From Candidatus Woesearchaeota archaeon (lineage in GTDB: Archaea; Nanobdellota; Nanobdellia; Woesearchaeales; UBA11576), in the NCBI GenBank assembly GCA_018675335.1, contig JABGYH010000009.1:62001-126000 (forward strand): a DNA stretch of 64,000 nt. The letters run 5' to 3'. Shown in pieces: positions 43,091 to 55,300 of this stretch (position 1 is its first letter; every line of letters starts with the position of its first letter). The notes under the pieces were generated by a model, which had not been told where the DNA came from, ran no database searches, and saw only the letters and a list, made by a program, of their open reading frames with translations. A program made the position numbers and the translations under genes.

Positions 43091-43810
43091 TTATCTAATT
43101 TTTGCTTGAATAAAATCACGATTACTTTCTAAATTAAACTCAATTATGGTATATGCAACTTCATCAGTATTATTAATAAAATATAATACGGTTGCACTCC
43201 CCATATTTACGCCAGAATCTTCAAGTTTTGAAAAACCAGTATAATTCCAGCTTCCTTCTGAAAGACCAATATCAAAACCACCAATTTCGGTAAATTCAGT
43301 ATTGGAATCAACATTTGTGAACGTAATATTTTTAATAAGATCTGTAGAATTTAATATACAAGTTCCACGATCTTCACATTTAATTAAATAAATTGTTAAA
43401 AATTTATTTTGCAATAAATATGAATCAGTTAATTCTACTGCAGTAACATCTGAGTTTGCAGTAATTTTTAAATCACCCAAATCAACTTCAGACCCTGTTT
43501 CTACAATTCGCGCTTCAGTTAACATATCCCAAGTAAGAGCTCCTTCTTCAACTCGCAAATTTCCTTTTTCAATTTCTAAAGGAACTACTCGTTGTGACCC
43601 GGCACCTTCTTGACTTACATCTTTAATATGTTCGTTTACTGCTAAAAAAAGATTTTTTGTTCGAGTAAATGAGGTTTTATCTTGTAATTTTTCAATTACA
43701 GGAGTTCCAGCTCTTATAACAATGGTCATCACAACTGTGATTATCAAAATATACAAAATTGCAGAAATCCATATCTGTCCTCTTTTCCTCCTATTTTTGA
43801 AAAATTTCAT
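43091..43810 (-). CDS. Pilin-like protein with class III signal peptide, 239 aa
   Basis: The N-terminus is short and basic (MKFFKNRRKRG), followed by QIWISAILYILIITVVMTIVIRAG: a hydrophobic stretch beginning right after Gly, as in archaeal prepilins cut after a basic-Gly pair. The remaining about 200 residues are beta-rich and polar, with two cysteines (ECDRG-like CEDRGTC). It sits just before the secretion ATPase. Its sequence differs from the other pilins here, so it may be a minor pilin. Confidence 0.7.
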   Translation of the reverse strand: MKFFKNRRKRGQIWISAILYILIITVVMTIVIRAGTPVIEKLQDKTSFTRTKNLFLAVNEHIKDVSQEGAGSQRVVPLEIEKGNLRVEEGALTWDMLTEARIVETGSEVDLGDLKITANSDVTAVELTDSYLLQNKFLTIYLIKCEDRGTCILNSTDLIKNITFTNVDSNTEFTEIGGFDIGLSEGSWNYTGFSKLEDSGVNMGSATVLYFINNTDEVAYTIIEFNLESNRDFIQAKIR

Positions 43811-43852
43811 CGTATGATTAAAAAATAATTATAATAATTTAATTTTAAATAA

Positions 43853-44269
43853 TTAAGATATTTTGAATTTTTTTGAATTATGTTTTTTACAACCTTCAGG
43901 ATAAAATTCAACTACTCCACTTACGGACACATTAGTTAATTCAAGTTCTCTTTTTTCCCCATGTCCAATCCCTGCAATAAATTCTTTATGATAATAATCT
44001 CCAGATTCAATTATCAAATATTCAATACTATCACCTGCTGAATTTTCTAATACAAAAAATAATTTATCTTCATCCAAATCCAACTCGGAAATTTTATATG
44101 AATAACTTCCACAATTCATAACTGATTCAGTTCCTTCTGTTGAAAATGCAATTGATGAACTATATGTTTTATAAATATATGAACCTAAAAAAATTGCGAG
44201 TACTATGAACAAAGTTATTAAAAACATCATTAAACTATATTTTTTACTTCTAGACTCTGCCATTATCAT
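43853..44269 (-). CDS. Single-pass membrane protein in the pilus locus, 138 aa
   Basis: The N-terminus has a basic stretch, then a membrane helix (MMFLITLFIVLAIFLGSYIY, about 14-33), then about 100 polar beta-rich residues with two Cys (MNCGS and EGCKK). The basic-Gly pilin signal is not present, so it is not clearly a pilin. The start may be the first or third Met; GTGA lies just ahead. It is likely an accessory factor of the locus. Confidence 0.65.
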   Translation of the reverse strand: MIMAESRSKKYSLMMFLITLFIVLAIFLGSYIYKTYSSSIAFSTEGTESVMNCGSYSYKISELDLDEDKLFFVLENSAGDSIEYLIIESGDYYHKEFIAGIGHGEKRELELTNVSVSGVVEFYPEGCKKHNSKKFKIS

Positions 44270-44326
44270 GTCACTTCTATATTATCAAAATTAAAAAAAG
44301 ATGAAAAAAAATTTAAAATTATAGCT

Positions 44327-44869
44327 TTACCAAATTTCACTACAATTAACAAGAGATTTATATTTTTCAACATTTCCAGAACAAGGAACTACTGTATCTC
44401 CAATTCGAACATAAGGAGTATACACAACTTGTGCTGGAACTCCCATAGCTGCGTATTCATAACTAAAATTTCCTAAGTCAGCACCATTAGCAGTTAACTC
44501 GATACCTAAAAAACCGGTTTGAGGAACTTTACTATTTTCACCAATAACTCTTATGGAAACGTTTTCAATTGTTCTTGATCGCCTATTTTCTAAAATTGAC
44601 CAAATAGTATAATTACCTGAAACTGTTTTATTATAACAAATTTGACTTACTCCATCAATAGATACAATATCCAAATCAATTTCTGATGAACACATTATTT
44701 CTCGATCACTTCGATCTTTTGCAGCATCTGCAGTATCTTCAACATATCCTCTTCCCCAGTTCATTACTACTGCACCTAGTGCTACTGCGAATGCTATGAG
44801 CAGGACTGTTGCGATTAATGGAGATACTCCTTTTTTTGTCGCAAAGAATTGTACGGTTTTCTTTTCCAT
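44327..44869 (-). CDS. Archaeal type IV pilin (Pilin_N type), 180 aa
   Basis: The N-terminus reads FFATKKG then VSPLIATVLLIAFAVALGAVVM, the Pilin_N (formerly DUF1628) prepilin pattern with cleavage after KKG. The mature part has two Cys segments, then beta-rich sequence with N-x-S/T sites. GAGGTGA precedes the Met at 44867-44869; a GTG inside that site is in frame but was not used. The 44880-45182 gene ends 10 bases upstream. This is the best pilin candidate in the window. Confidence 0.8.
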   Translation of the reverse strand: MEKKTVQFFATKKGVSPLIATVLLIAFAVALGAVVMNWGRGYVEDTADAAKDRSDREIMCSSEIDLDIVSIDGVSQICYNKTVSGNYTIWSILENRRSRTIENVSIRVIGENSKVPQTGFLGIELTANGADLGNFSYEYAAMGVPAQVVYTPYVRIGDTVVPCSGNVEKYKSLVNCSEIW

Positions 44870-44879
44870 TTCTGTCACC

Positions 44880-45182
44880 TCATTGCCTCATCATGATGTC
44901 AATTAACTTATTTAATCTTGACTCTTCTGAATGCATTGTTTTGATATATGGAACTGCACCAACGATCAGTACTGCTAATCCCATTACAATAAGAACATTT
45001 AATAATGTTCTAGAAATATAGCCGTTGATAAAACCTAATACTGCAACAAACATAAAACAAAAATAAAGTATTAAACTTTTGTTCATTACAAGCATTGACT
45101 TTTCTCTATTTAAACGGCTTTTTTCTACTTCCAACTCCACAACTTCTCGCGGAATTTTCTTACCTCTTTTTTTAGTTGCCAT
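44880..45182 (-). CDS. Small two-TM protein of the pilus locus, 100 aa
   Basis: The first 30 residues are basic and helical (charged KK/RE stretches), then two membrane helices (about 37-57 and 60-80), then a short charged tail. GGAGGT precedes ATG 45182, one of the strongest ribosome binding sites in the locus. No family is recognised. A membrane partner of the pilins is likely. Confidence 0.65.
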   Translation of the reverse strand: MATKKRGKKIPREVVELEVEKSRLNREKSMLVMNKSLILYFCFMFVAVLGFINGYISRTLLNVLIVMGLAVLIVGAVPYIKTMHSEESRLNKLIDIMMRQ

Positions 45183-45204
45183 TTGTTTACCTCCTTTTCA
45201 GGGT

Positions 45205-45774
45205 TTAAGTATTGCAATCTTCAATAATTGTTGAGCTTGCTTTTCTATCAGCGCAAATTATTGTAAAATCTTCACGCTTAACTATTGGAATCACTTCAAC
45301 CATTCCCAATTCTTGTGTTATTCCTGTTACTTCTATTTGTTTGGTCCGATCAGGATTCAAACTTATTTCCGTGCTGTTTGTGCTTAATGGTTTCTTGTCA
45401 GCGTCATAAATTCTATAATCTATCAAATCTATCCTTCTATAGTTCCTATTTTGAATCTGTATATTTAAAACTTGCGTTGTTAGGTTCTGACAAACGCTTT
45501 CGACGCTTAAACTTACTTGTCTGCACTCGTCAGTATTAAAAACTGTTTTTTTTATTTCATTTGTAGATTCAGTTGTATGATCGACCATAAAACTATACAT
45601 AAATGCACTTAATGCAACTGCAAACGCCATGACAAGTACCCACGAAATAAATGGTCCTGCTGCTTTTTTATTTATCAAAAAACTAAATCCAAAACTATTT
45701 TTACCATAAACTTTAGATCTGTTTAAACTTTTTTTCAAAACCATTTTTTCATTTTTATTATTATTAAATTTCAT
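45205..45774 (-). CDS. Pilin-like protein, 189 aa
   Basis: An unusually long Lys/Asn-rich N-terminus (about 1-36) precedes NKKAAGPFISWVLVMAFAVALSAFMYSFMV, where cleavage after AAG would give the typical pilin N-terminus (PFISWVLV). The mature domain is polar, with three to four Cys. A downstream start (the Met at about residue 11) is possible. Its start overlaps the end of the previous gene by 11 bases, indicating coupling. Confidence 0.7.
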   Translation of the reverse strand: MKFNNNKNEKMVLKKSLNRSKVYGKNSFGFSFLINKKAAGPFISWVLVMAFAVALSAFMYSFMVDHTTESTNEIKKTVFNTDECRQVSLSVESVCQNLTTQVLNIQIQNRNYRRIDLIDYRIYDADKKPLSTNSTEISLNPDRTKQIEVTGITQELGMVEVIPIVKREDFTIICADRKASSTIIEDCNT

Positions 45775-46315
45775 TTTTAAAAATTCGAATGTTATCTCCT
45801 CGTTTGGATTTCATTAAATAAGCTAATTGATGTGGTTCATCAGTTATATCAAAAACATACTGAACAGGATTATTTTCATCATCATAAAATAACACACTGA
45901 CTTTTTCTTCAACAGCATTATTTGTAGTTAACAATTCTTCACTACGATTTAAGGTTTGATTTAATTCAACAATTACAATTTGATTAAACATCTCATTCAC
46001 TATAAATCGTTCATCCCCATTAACAAGAACATAAAACAATTCAATTTGCAAACCATTCAATCTCGAAAAATCACGAAAACTAGTTTCAAAAGATTTAAAT
46101 TCAGAAGTTAAATTTTCGCCACTCACCAAAGCATGATTAATTACAACAGGCGTTTCTATTTCAAAATTTGATTTTAATTTTGTGAATGTTTCTCGAGTTT
46201 GTTTTATTCCTGAATTTGGTTTAAGTATAAGCATTGCTAACACTATTAATAGCACTGCAGTAAAAAGATAATATTGTGCTTTTTTATTTTTTAAAAAGTG
46301 TTTTATACATACCAT
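45764..46315 (-). CDS. Pilin-like or single-pass protein, 183 aa
   Basis: Basic start (MVCIKHFLKNKKA) then QYYLFTAVLLIVLAMLIL, fitting a pilin cleavage after KKA. The rest is polar and helical with one N-glycosylation-like site. The start is placed at ATG 46315 because GATGTGA just ahead is the likely ribosome binding site; the GTG inside it was not used. It follows the giant protein gene by 31 bases. The pilin family is not certain. Confidence 0.65.
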   Translation of the reverse strand: MVCIKHFLKNKKAQYYLFTAVLLIVLAMLILKPNSGIKQTRETFTKLKSNFEIETPVVINHALVSGENLTSEFKSFETSFRDFSRLNGLQIELFYVLVNGDERFIVNEMFNQIVIVELNQTLNRSEELLTTNNAVEEKVSVLFYDDENNPVQYVFDITDEPHQLAYLMKSKRGDNIRIFKNEI

Positions 46316-46346
46316 AAATAAATTCACATCATTTTCAATAAATAAA

Positions 46347-49300
46347 TTATGTTATTTGAATAGTCACATTAGGTCTTCCATCGGAAGTTAAACCATTATT
46401 TCTTATTACTAGTTTATATGATCCCGTGCCAACTTTTTTGTCTCCACTCAAAACTAAATCAATATATCTTAAGTCAGTTCGAAGTAAATATTCTCCTGGT
46501 TCTCGTCTAAATCCAAAAGCAGGACTAACAACATCTAAAAATTCATCATCATCAAGTTGATCTTCTACTGAACCCGCATCAAAATCAGGTTTTGTCATAA
46601 ATATTTTTATTGAATGTTCTGACGTATCTGCAACAATTCGATTAAGACTTATACTCGAATCTTCTTCAGATGCAACTCCAAGTTTATAGGTTGAAGGACC
46701 ACAATAATTCAAATGAGTATCACTTCCAGAAATACCAGTACAAGGGAAAGTTATATTCAAAGTTTTATTTGTAACAACGCCTGTTAAACTTTCACTAACA
46801 ACAAAAATTCGAACAGATGTAGCCGAAACATTATTTTCATCATAAGATATTGCATACAACTCATTAGTTCCTTCACTTAATAAAATATTTTCAAATGTTG
46901 CAGTGGAGGTTACTGATTGATTTGCGCTAACATACACTGAACCATTCTCCATTTCTGAAATTATGCTAACATTAGAACTTGAATCTACTTCAACTACCAC
47001 ATCAATTAAGTCAGATAAAAATGATTGTCCGCTAGTAGGGGAAATAATTGATACAGGAATTCCAATAGTATCAACATTAAATTGATAGTGACTCACATTA
47101 CCCCAATTTCCTGCATTGTCTTGAGTTTTGACATGGAAATAATATGTTCCATCAGCTAAATTTTCATAACTTACTTCCCACTCATTACCCATATCAACTT
47201 TTTTAATTTCAATCGCAAGTTCATAATCTTGAGTTAAATCAACTAATGAATCATCTGTTTGATTAACATAGAAAAGTTTTGTATTTTGATTTATGTCACT
47301 AGGTTTTGTTGTAGTTCCAATCGAAATATTATTTGTATTTTCGTCACCAACAACACCTGAAATAACCAAAAAAATATCATAAGTTTCATTACTTACTGTT
47401 TCATTAAACATCAAATCAACAGAATAAATATCCGCATCATCTGATGAGTCTGAATAAGCAATATCTCGTTCAAGTAATACAACATTTGAAATAATAGTAT
47501 AATCAGAATCATTAAATTCATCTAAATCCGCGTCGTAATCATCAAATCTTACAACATATGCCTGAACTAAAACATCTTCTCTTAAATCTTCTACTTCTTC
47601 AAATAATTTGATTTTAATTTTTAATGATTGATTTTGCGTAAAATTATCTAGTAATTGTGAATAAAATTGAGTAGTTTCTACATCCGAATCTTCTTTAAGC
47701 ATAAATGAATTTCCATTTGAATTCATTTCTTGTAATTCTTCTTCATATCTTTGTTCTAAAAAATCATCAGGCGCAGTTCCTGGTTTTTGATCAAGGACAT
47801 AACTGTAGCCTAAAATTCCACTTTGAATCGATGGAACTCCACTATTATTAATATCAACTGCAGTAAAATTAAAAATAGGATTATTATTATTGTAACTAGT
47901 TTCATTATCTGGATGAGTCATACTTTCAATTATTGTTGAATTTGGATTTGTTATATCTACTACTTGCCCATCAGATATTGCAGCCAAAGCGCTTAGGTTA
48001 TATGGGTTGTATGCTTCTACTTCAAACTTGTATTCAAACCCTTCAGTTAAATTAAGTCCAGTCACAGTAACAGAAGTATTTATTCCAACAGAAGTATAAT
48101 TTCCATTATTAAATTCTAACCACAAAGAACCATTTTCATATAGCCTATATCTATAATAAGTTTCAGAAATTTCATCAAATGAATTAGTCCAATGAGCACT
48201 TAAAGTAGTATTGCTATTTACCCAATCAATATCTTCTCCACTTAACCCATCATAAACAGTCGGAACACTCGTCGGAGGAGTATAATCTTGAATTAATCTA
48301 TACTCAATTGTTGCATTATAAGTTTCAATATTTCCTGCATTATCTTTTACTTGATAAAATACTGTTTTTTCAGTATCAAAACCAGAACTTAATGTCCATG
48401 CTTTCTCAGAAACACATTCCTGCCATTCAGATCCAGCAATTAAATTGTGTGCCCACCAAGCAATATCATCATCTCTCATCGCAGCACTTAAAATATCAAC
48501 ATATCCGTTTTCATCTAAATCAACTAATGCTAAAGCAAAAGAACCATTAAAACTACTATTAATAACATGTTTTGTAAAATTCTGATTTCCATCATTTTCC
48601 CACCAAGCAACACCATCATCAATTGCTACCGCAAAAAAGTCTAAATCTCCATCACTATCTAAATCAATAGATTCAATATCTTTAGCTCCATTAAAATTAG
48701 TGTCAATATCATGTTGGGTAAAACTTTCACTCCCATCATTTTCCCACCAAACAACATCATCACTCATCCCTGCAGTACCTAAAATATCAAGATCCCCATC
48801 AAAATCAAGATCAACAGCATTAACTGCAGAAGCACTTATGAATGAATCATTAATTGTGTGCGAGACAAAATTTTCATCACCATCATTTTCCCACCAAACA
48901 ACTAAATCTTCTGAAGCTACTGCTCCAATAATATCATAATCAGTATCATCATCTAAATCGACAAGTTCAAATTCAAAAATTTGAAATAATTCAAAACTAT
49001 TATTTATAATGTGTTGAACAAAATTTTCATCACCATCATTCTCCCACCAAACAATATCATCCCCATTAACCGCATTACCTATAATATCAATATCCCCATC
49101 ACCATCTAAATCTACAGAATCCACAATTCCTGCAGCCGAACTAAAACTATCATTAATCATATGCTGAACAAAATTCCCAACACCATCATTTTTCCACCAA
49201 ACAATATCATTAACACCTGCTGCAGAACCCAAAACATCAATGTCTCCATCACCATCTAAATCTACAATTTCTATGTATTCTGCACCATCAAAACTTTCGT

Positions 49301-52300
49301 TGATGCCTTGTTGAGTAAAACTTTCAGTTCCATCATTCTCCCACCAAACAACCGAATCATTTTGATAAGCAACGCCCAAAACATCAATATCCCCATCACC
49401 ATCTAAGTCTCCAAAATTAACATCTCTTGCGTAATCAAATGACCCATTTATTATAAATTGCGTAAAATTAATAGCACCTTGTAATGCTTCAAAATTATCA
49501 TTTGCAAATCTACATTGATTGATCCCATTACTATCCGAATAATCAAGTTGCAGCATTACATTTGGAGATCCAGTTATTGTACTGCTCCCATTTTCTCCAG
49601 TAATAGATATGCTTCCAGTTGGATTTGTATTATCAAGAGTAACAGTTACAGGATTTGATTGGAAGGTATTTCCTTTATTATCATTAACATTTGCTCTAAA
49701 TGTTTGTTCTAAATTATTTGCATTCATAACTAATATTTCTTTTTCATATATTCCATCATGATCAAAATCATTTAATGTATAAGTATAATTTCTTAATGGG
49801 TTTCCATCAAAAGTTACAGTATAACCAACTGCTCCTGCATCATAACTAAATGTAATCAAATCTCCTGTTTTTACAATTGATTTATCAACACTAAAATCTC
49901 CAACAGGAACTGGCGCTACAACTCCACAAATATTTGCAAATGAATAAGGTGAATAGTATGTGTTTCCACCATATTCTATTCGTCCAGAAATTAATACACT
50001 ATCTTCGGAAACTCCTGCATATAGACTAAATCCATCACAAAAAATACTATTTCTAATAAATGAATATTCTAAATATGAATTTGTTACATTTGAATTTTCA
50101 ACTCGACTATCAATTATAGTTGTTGGATCAATAAAACTATTGTTAATTACAGAATTATAAATAATTGAATCTTCAATTATTGAATCTTCAATCACACAAG
50201 GAGTATCATAATCACCAACATATTTTAAGGTCGAATTCGTTATATTACTATTTGTTACAGTGCAATTGATAATTGTTGAATCTTGAATATTTGAACTTAA
50301 ACCAATCAATGCAGTCACATTAGAATTATTTAAAATTGAATTGGTTAAATTAACAAATAATAAATTTGATAAAACAATTGTCGAATCAACAATTAACGCA
50401 TCATTTTCAATCAAAGAATATTGAATTAAACTATCCTTAATAATGGAAACATCCCTAATAACAGAATTATTAACATCTGAATTATTAATTATGGATCCAA
50501 TATTTTCAATTGTTGAATTCCACCAAGAAGTATTTTGAATGTAATGATTCCAAACAACATTTATTTGTTCAGACAAAGTAGGAATTTCTCTATTACCCGC
50601 ATAATCTTCAGAATAATAATTTATCGCCCATTGACGAGTACTATTCACAACACCAAAAACAGTAACTTCAGTTGTTAGATTTGTTTGTTCGATCAAATTA
50701 GTATTATTATCTCCAAATTCAGTATCACAAGCAGAATCATAAATACTGTAATTACAGTAATAAGTATAATGAACCCCGCTCAATGTATCTGTTGCATTCA
50801 ATAAAATTTCAGGATCATCATCCATATACCAATATCTTGAAGGAACATATGGACTAGTATCAGATATGTTATCAGTAGTTGTTGGTCCTTGAGTATCAAT
50901 TATAAATTGAAAATCATGAATATCATGAGTTCCATTAATTGTTGCAAATAAATCCAAAGGAACAATTTTCAAATCATAACTCCCCTCATCAAAACTAGAA
51001 GTATCCATAGTATAATTTAAATCAGCAGTAGTTCCATCTAAATTCCAAACATCAGTAACATTACTCCAATAAACATAATAATTTATTGAATAAATACCTG
51101 ATTGTTTTGTCCAATTCAAGTCAACACTACTTGAATGATATTGTGTAGCCCCAGGAATAGTAATATTTAATGGACCACAATCACTCGCAGACAAACCTGT
51201 CGAAGAATTAAAATCTTCATAATAAAAATTTCCTTCATTTTCTCCAGTTCCCGAATCTAATACACAAAACTCATTTGCGGCAGTCGTTCCATTTTCTTTA
51301 ACCGCATACAATCCAGAATAGAAATGGTTCAACCAAACATTAGAGTTATTAAAACTATCAAATATGATACTTTGATTTGATGCATAAATTTTATTTCTAG
51401 AAATATTAAAATTTTCTCCATTAAATAAATATAATCCATCAGTAATATTTTGAAATGAATTATTACTTATTTGATTAAAATCTGAAATATTATAACTGTA
51501 TACTCCAAACAAAAAATCAGAAAAATCATTACTCAAAAATGAATTATTTTCAAAAGATTCATTCATATCCATCAAAAATAAACCATAAAGCGAAGGATTA
51601 CGTCCTGAAATATTATTATATTCAAAACTATTATTACTAGAACAACCCGCAAGAAAAATACCATATCGAGTTATATTATACAAATGATTACCATAAATTG
51701 AATTATTTCTAGCACCCATAAAACCAATACCTGCTTGAACAAAACTAATATTATTATCATAAATAACTAAATTAGAAACCAACTCCCCAAATTCACTACA
51801 ATTAGTAACTATATTAATAATTCCAGTACTTCCAGTACCCGTTCCTTCTAAATTATTATTAGATATGTTTCCGCCATCAATTGAATATAATAAAATAGCT
51901 TGATCTGAAAAATTTGAAAGATTATTTCCATAAATAATCGGATTAATTGCATTTGAAATACTTATTGATGAATCAACATCAAACAAATTATTAGAAATAT
52001 TAACATTAAGTGCATCCTCAAATATTATAGGATCAGAACTCCAATGATCACCTTGAATAGTAACTGACGAACTATTATTAAAAACATTATTTGTTATGAT
52101 CTGATCCGACCCTTCTGCATAAATTGCCCAAGAACTTGCATTCATAATCACATTATTTTCAATTCTTAAATCAGTTATGTTATCAAAATTCAAAGGAGAA
52201 TCATAATTTTGAAATGTGCAAGACTTAACATGAATTCCTTCTATATCATCTTGATCAATCACGGAATCTGTTGATCCATTAGTATCAAAAATAGTATTGT

Positions 52301-55300
52301 TACAATAAAGACTGGTGTTTCCAGTTGTTAAATTTAAAACCCCTCCAAAAAGATAGTTATTAAAATTATATGTTCCAGGACAAAAAATCAAACTATAATT
52401 AATTGATAAATTCTCAACAGGAGTAGTACAAGAATCTATATAATAATTATTAGGATAATTATCTAAAGAACTACCAAATGATAAACTAGAATCACAAACT
52501 AAATTATTATTAGTATCTAAGCATCCTTCTCGAGGACTATCATAATCTGAATAAAAATTACCTTGATTTGACAAATTAAAATTATTATTTACACCCAAAT
52601 TTCTTATTGTTTCAGAATTATTTACAAAATTATTATTCCAAACTAAATTATTATCTGACCCGACTGCCATCATTAATGCATAATTATCAAAATCTGAAAA
52701 TAAACTATCTGAAACATTATTATAGTCTGAACTAACAACAAAATTAACTCCTGCATTAAGATTATCTAAAAAAGTTAAATTAAATAATTTATTATTATCA
52801 GAAGAGGCAATATAAACTGAACCATCATTTGAGACATCTTGATTTAATCGAAATGTAAGATTACTAAAAATAGAATTATCAGTTCCACTTAAATAAATCG
52901 CATCATCCGAATTAAACTCAAATATTGAATCATATATTTCTAAATAATGTGAACTAGATGTAGTAACACCATAAAGAGCGGAATCATTTATCCATAATTG
53001 TTCTAATTTAGAAAATGGAGTATTTATCAAATAAACCCCCTTTTGATAATTAGTTAAATTACAATTTTTTATATGAATTCCTTCTAAATTATTTAAATAA
53101 AATCCGTTTCCAACACCCGCACCAGTAAAAACAGTATCATTACAATAAACACTCAGATTGCTTTGTAAAAAATCAACAACACCTGAAGATGAGTCAGTGG
53201 TTATAGGATAAGTATCATTACATAAAATAACACTGTATTCTATATTGGGACTAGTATCTGGATTTTTACAATCTCCAACATAATAATTAGAAGGTAAATA
53301 ATCAGTTAAGCTACCAAAAACTCTAACAGAATCACAAACTAAGTTATTATTGTTGTCAATACATCCTTCTCTTAGACTATCATAATCTGAATAAAAATTA
53401 CCTTGATTTGAATCATTAAGTACAACATTACTCCCCAATATAGGTGTGGAAATATTAATAAAATTATTTCCTAATACAACTGAATCCGCAGAATCATCAA
53501 AAACAATTCCAAAAACCCCATTTTTAACTAAATTATGAGAAAATAAAGTATTAGGTGATTGGTGTAATCTAATCATCTGAGAATCTGCAGCGCCCAAAAT
53601 AATTGAATTAATAATTGAATTATTAAAAGAATTTAGGGAAGAATAATATGCATTTCCATAAGTAGTATTAACAATAGTAATTGAATCAAAAACATTAAAT
53701 GAAGCCGAACTTAACTCAATTCCCGTTCCATAATTTTGCATAGTCAAATTTTTTATTTGAATTCCTTCCAAACCAGAATTTAAAAAAATTGCAGAATCAT
53801 CCTCAACTTCTCCATCACCATTCAAAATAGAATTATTACCATAAACACTTACGTTGCCAACTTTAAAATCAAATATACCCCAAACAGTACTATCAATATT
53901 ATAAGTATTAGCACACAATATAACACTATAATAAATATCTAAACTATCAACAACAGGAGTACAATCACCAATATAATATTTAGATGGAGTTGGATCATCT
54001 CCATAAGAATAGCCATCATACTCATCATCACAAATTAAATCATCATCTAAATCATCACACCCTTCTCGAATACTATCATAATCACTATAAAAATTACCCA
54101 AGTCAGACAAATTATAATTATTGCTTCCTGAAAGTTTTTGGCCAATTTGATAAGAGCCAGGATTGTTATCAATAAAGTTATTCGCCCAGATAGAGTTACC
54201 ACTTGAACCATCCCAAATTATGAAACCATAACTGCCGTGATTAACAATTAAATTTTGGGACAAATTATTATTTTCAGAATCTCCTGTAAAAAAAATACCA
54301 TATACTTCCCCATCTCTCACTTCATTACTTAAAATTTGAGAGTTGGAAGTATTTTCGAAATAAATAGGATAACTGCTAGAATTAATTATGAAATTATCCA
54401 CCATATTAAGATAATTGGAATTAGTTGAATAAAATGCAGAATAATAATTATCAAAAGAACACCCCTTAATTTGCACCCCAGTTAACTCATAAAAACGAAT
54501 TCCTCTAGAATTAGGTGTGTCATCACTAATAAACCGAGTATCATTACAATACACACTCACATTACTAACTTGAAAATCAACAACTCCTGTTGAACTAGTT
54601 GTATTTATGTTATAGGTATCATTACACAAAATAACACTATACTCAATTGCTAAATCTTCAACCGGCACAGTACAATCACCAATATAATAATTAGAAGGCA
54701 AATAATCTACCGACCCAGAAAAGGTTATTTCAGAATCACAAATTAAATTATTATCTGAATCATAACATCCTTCTCGAGGACTATCATAAAAAGAATAAAA
54801 ATTACCTTGATTCGATGAGTTAAACGATAATGCTTCATCTAAAGAACCAAAAATAGAGCTAGAATTACTAATAAAATTATTTCCATAAATTAAACTATTA
54901 GTACTAGTACCCCCAAAAGATATTGCTTTCTCATAAAATGTGTTATTAATAACATTTAAGTTATTTACTCCCCCCACTATACTCAAACTATAAATCCCTA
55001 AATCACCAACTAAAGTGTTATTTGTTATAATAACATTATCCGAACCTAAACTTATCCCGCCATTTGAATTATTAAAAATAAAATTATTTTCTACTAAAGC
55101 AAACGGTCCAACACCATCTACCCCATAAACAGAATTATTCCAAATAGTATTATTTATCAAATGAAAATAATAATCATAAATTGACGTTCGCACACCTCTT
55201 GAAAATCCAGAAATATTACAATTAGCTAAGGTAGTATAATTATAATCCCCCATAAGAGTAATATACAAATTAACACCCAGATATGATCCTGATAAACCTT

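Noticed and set aside
48700-48939. Plus-strand frames within the giant gene (also near 45285, 48308, 49960 and 53984)
   Set aside because: They are shadows of the giant surface-protein gene and neighbouring pilus genes, with low complexity.
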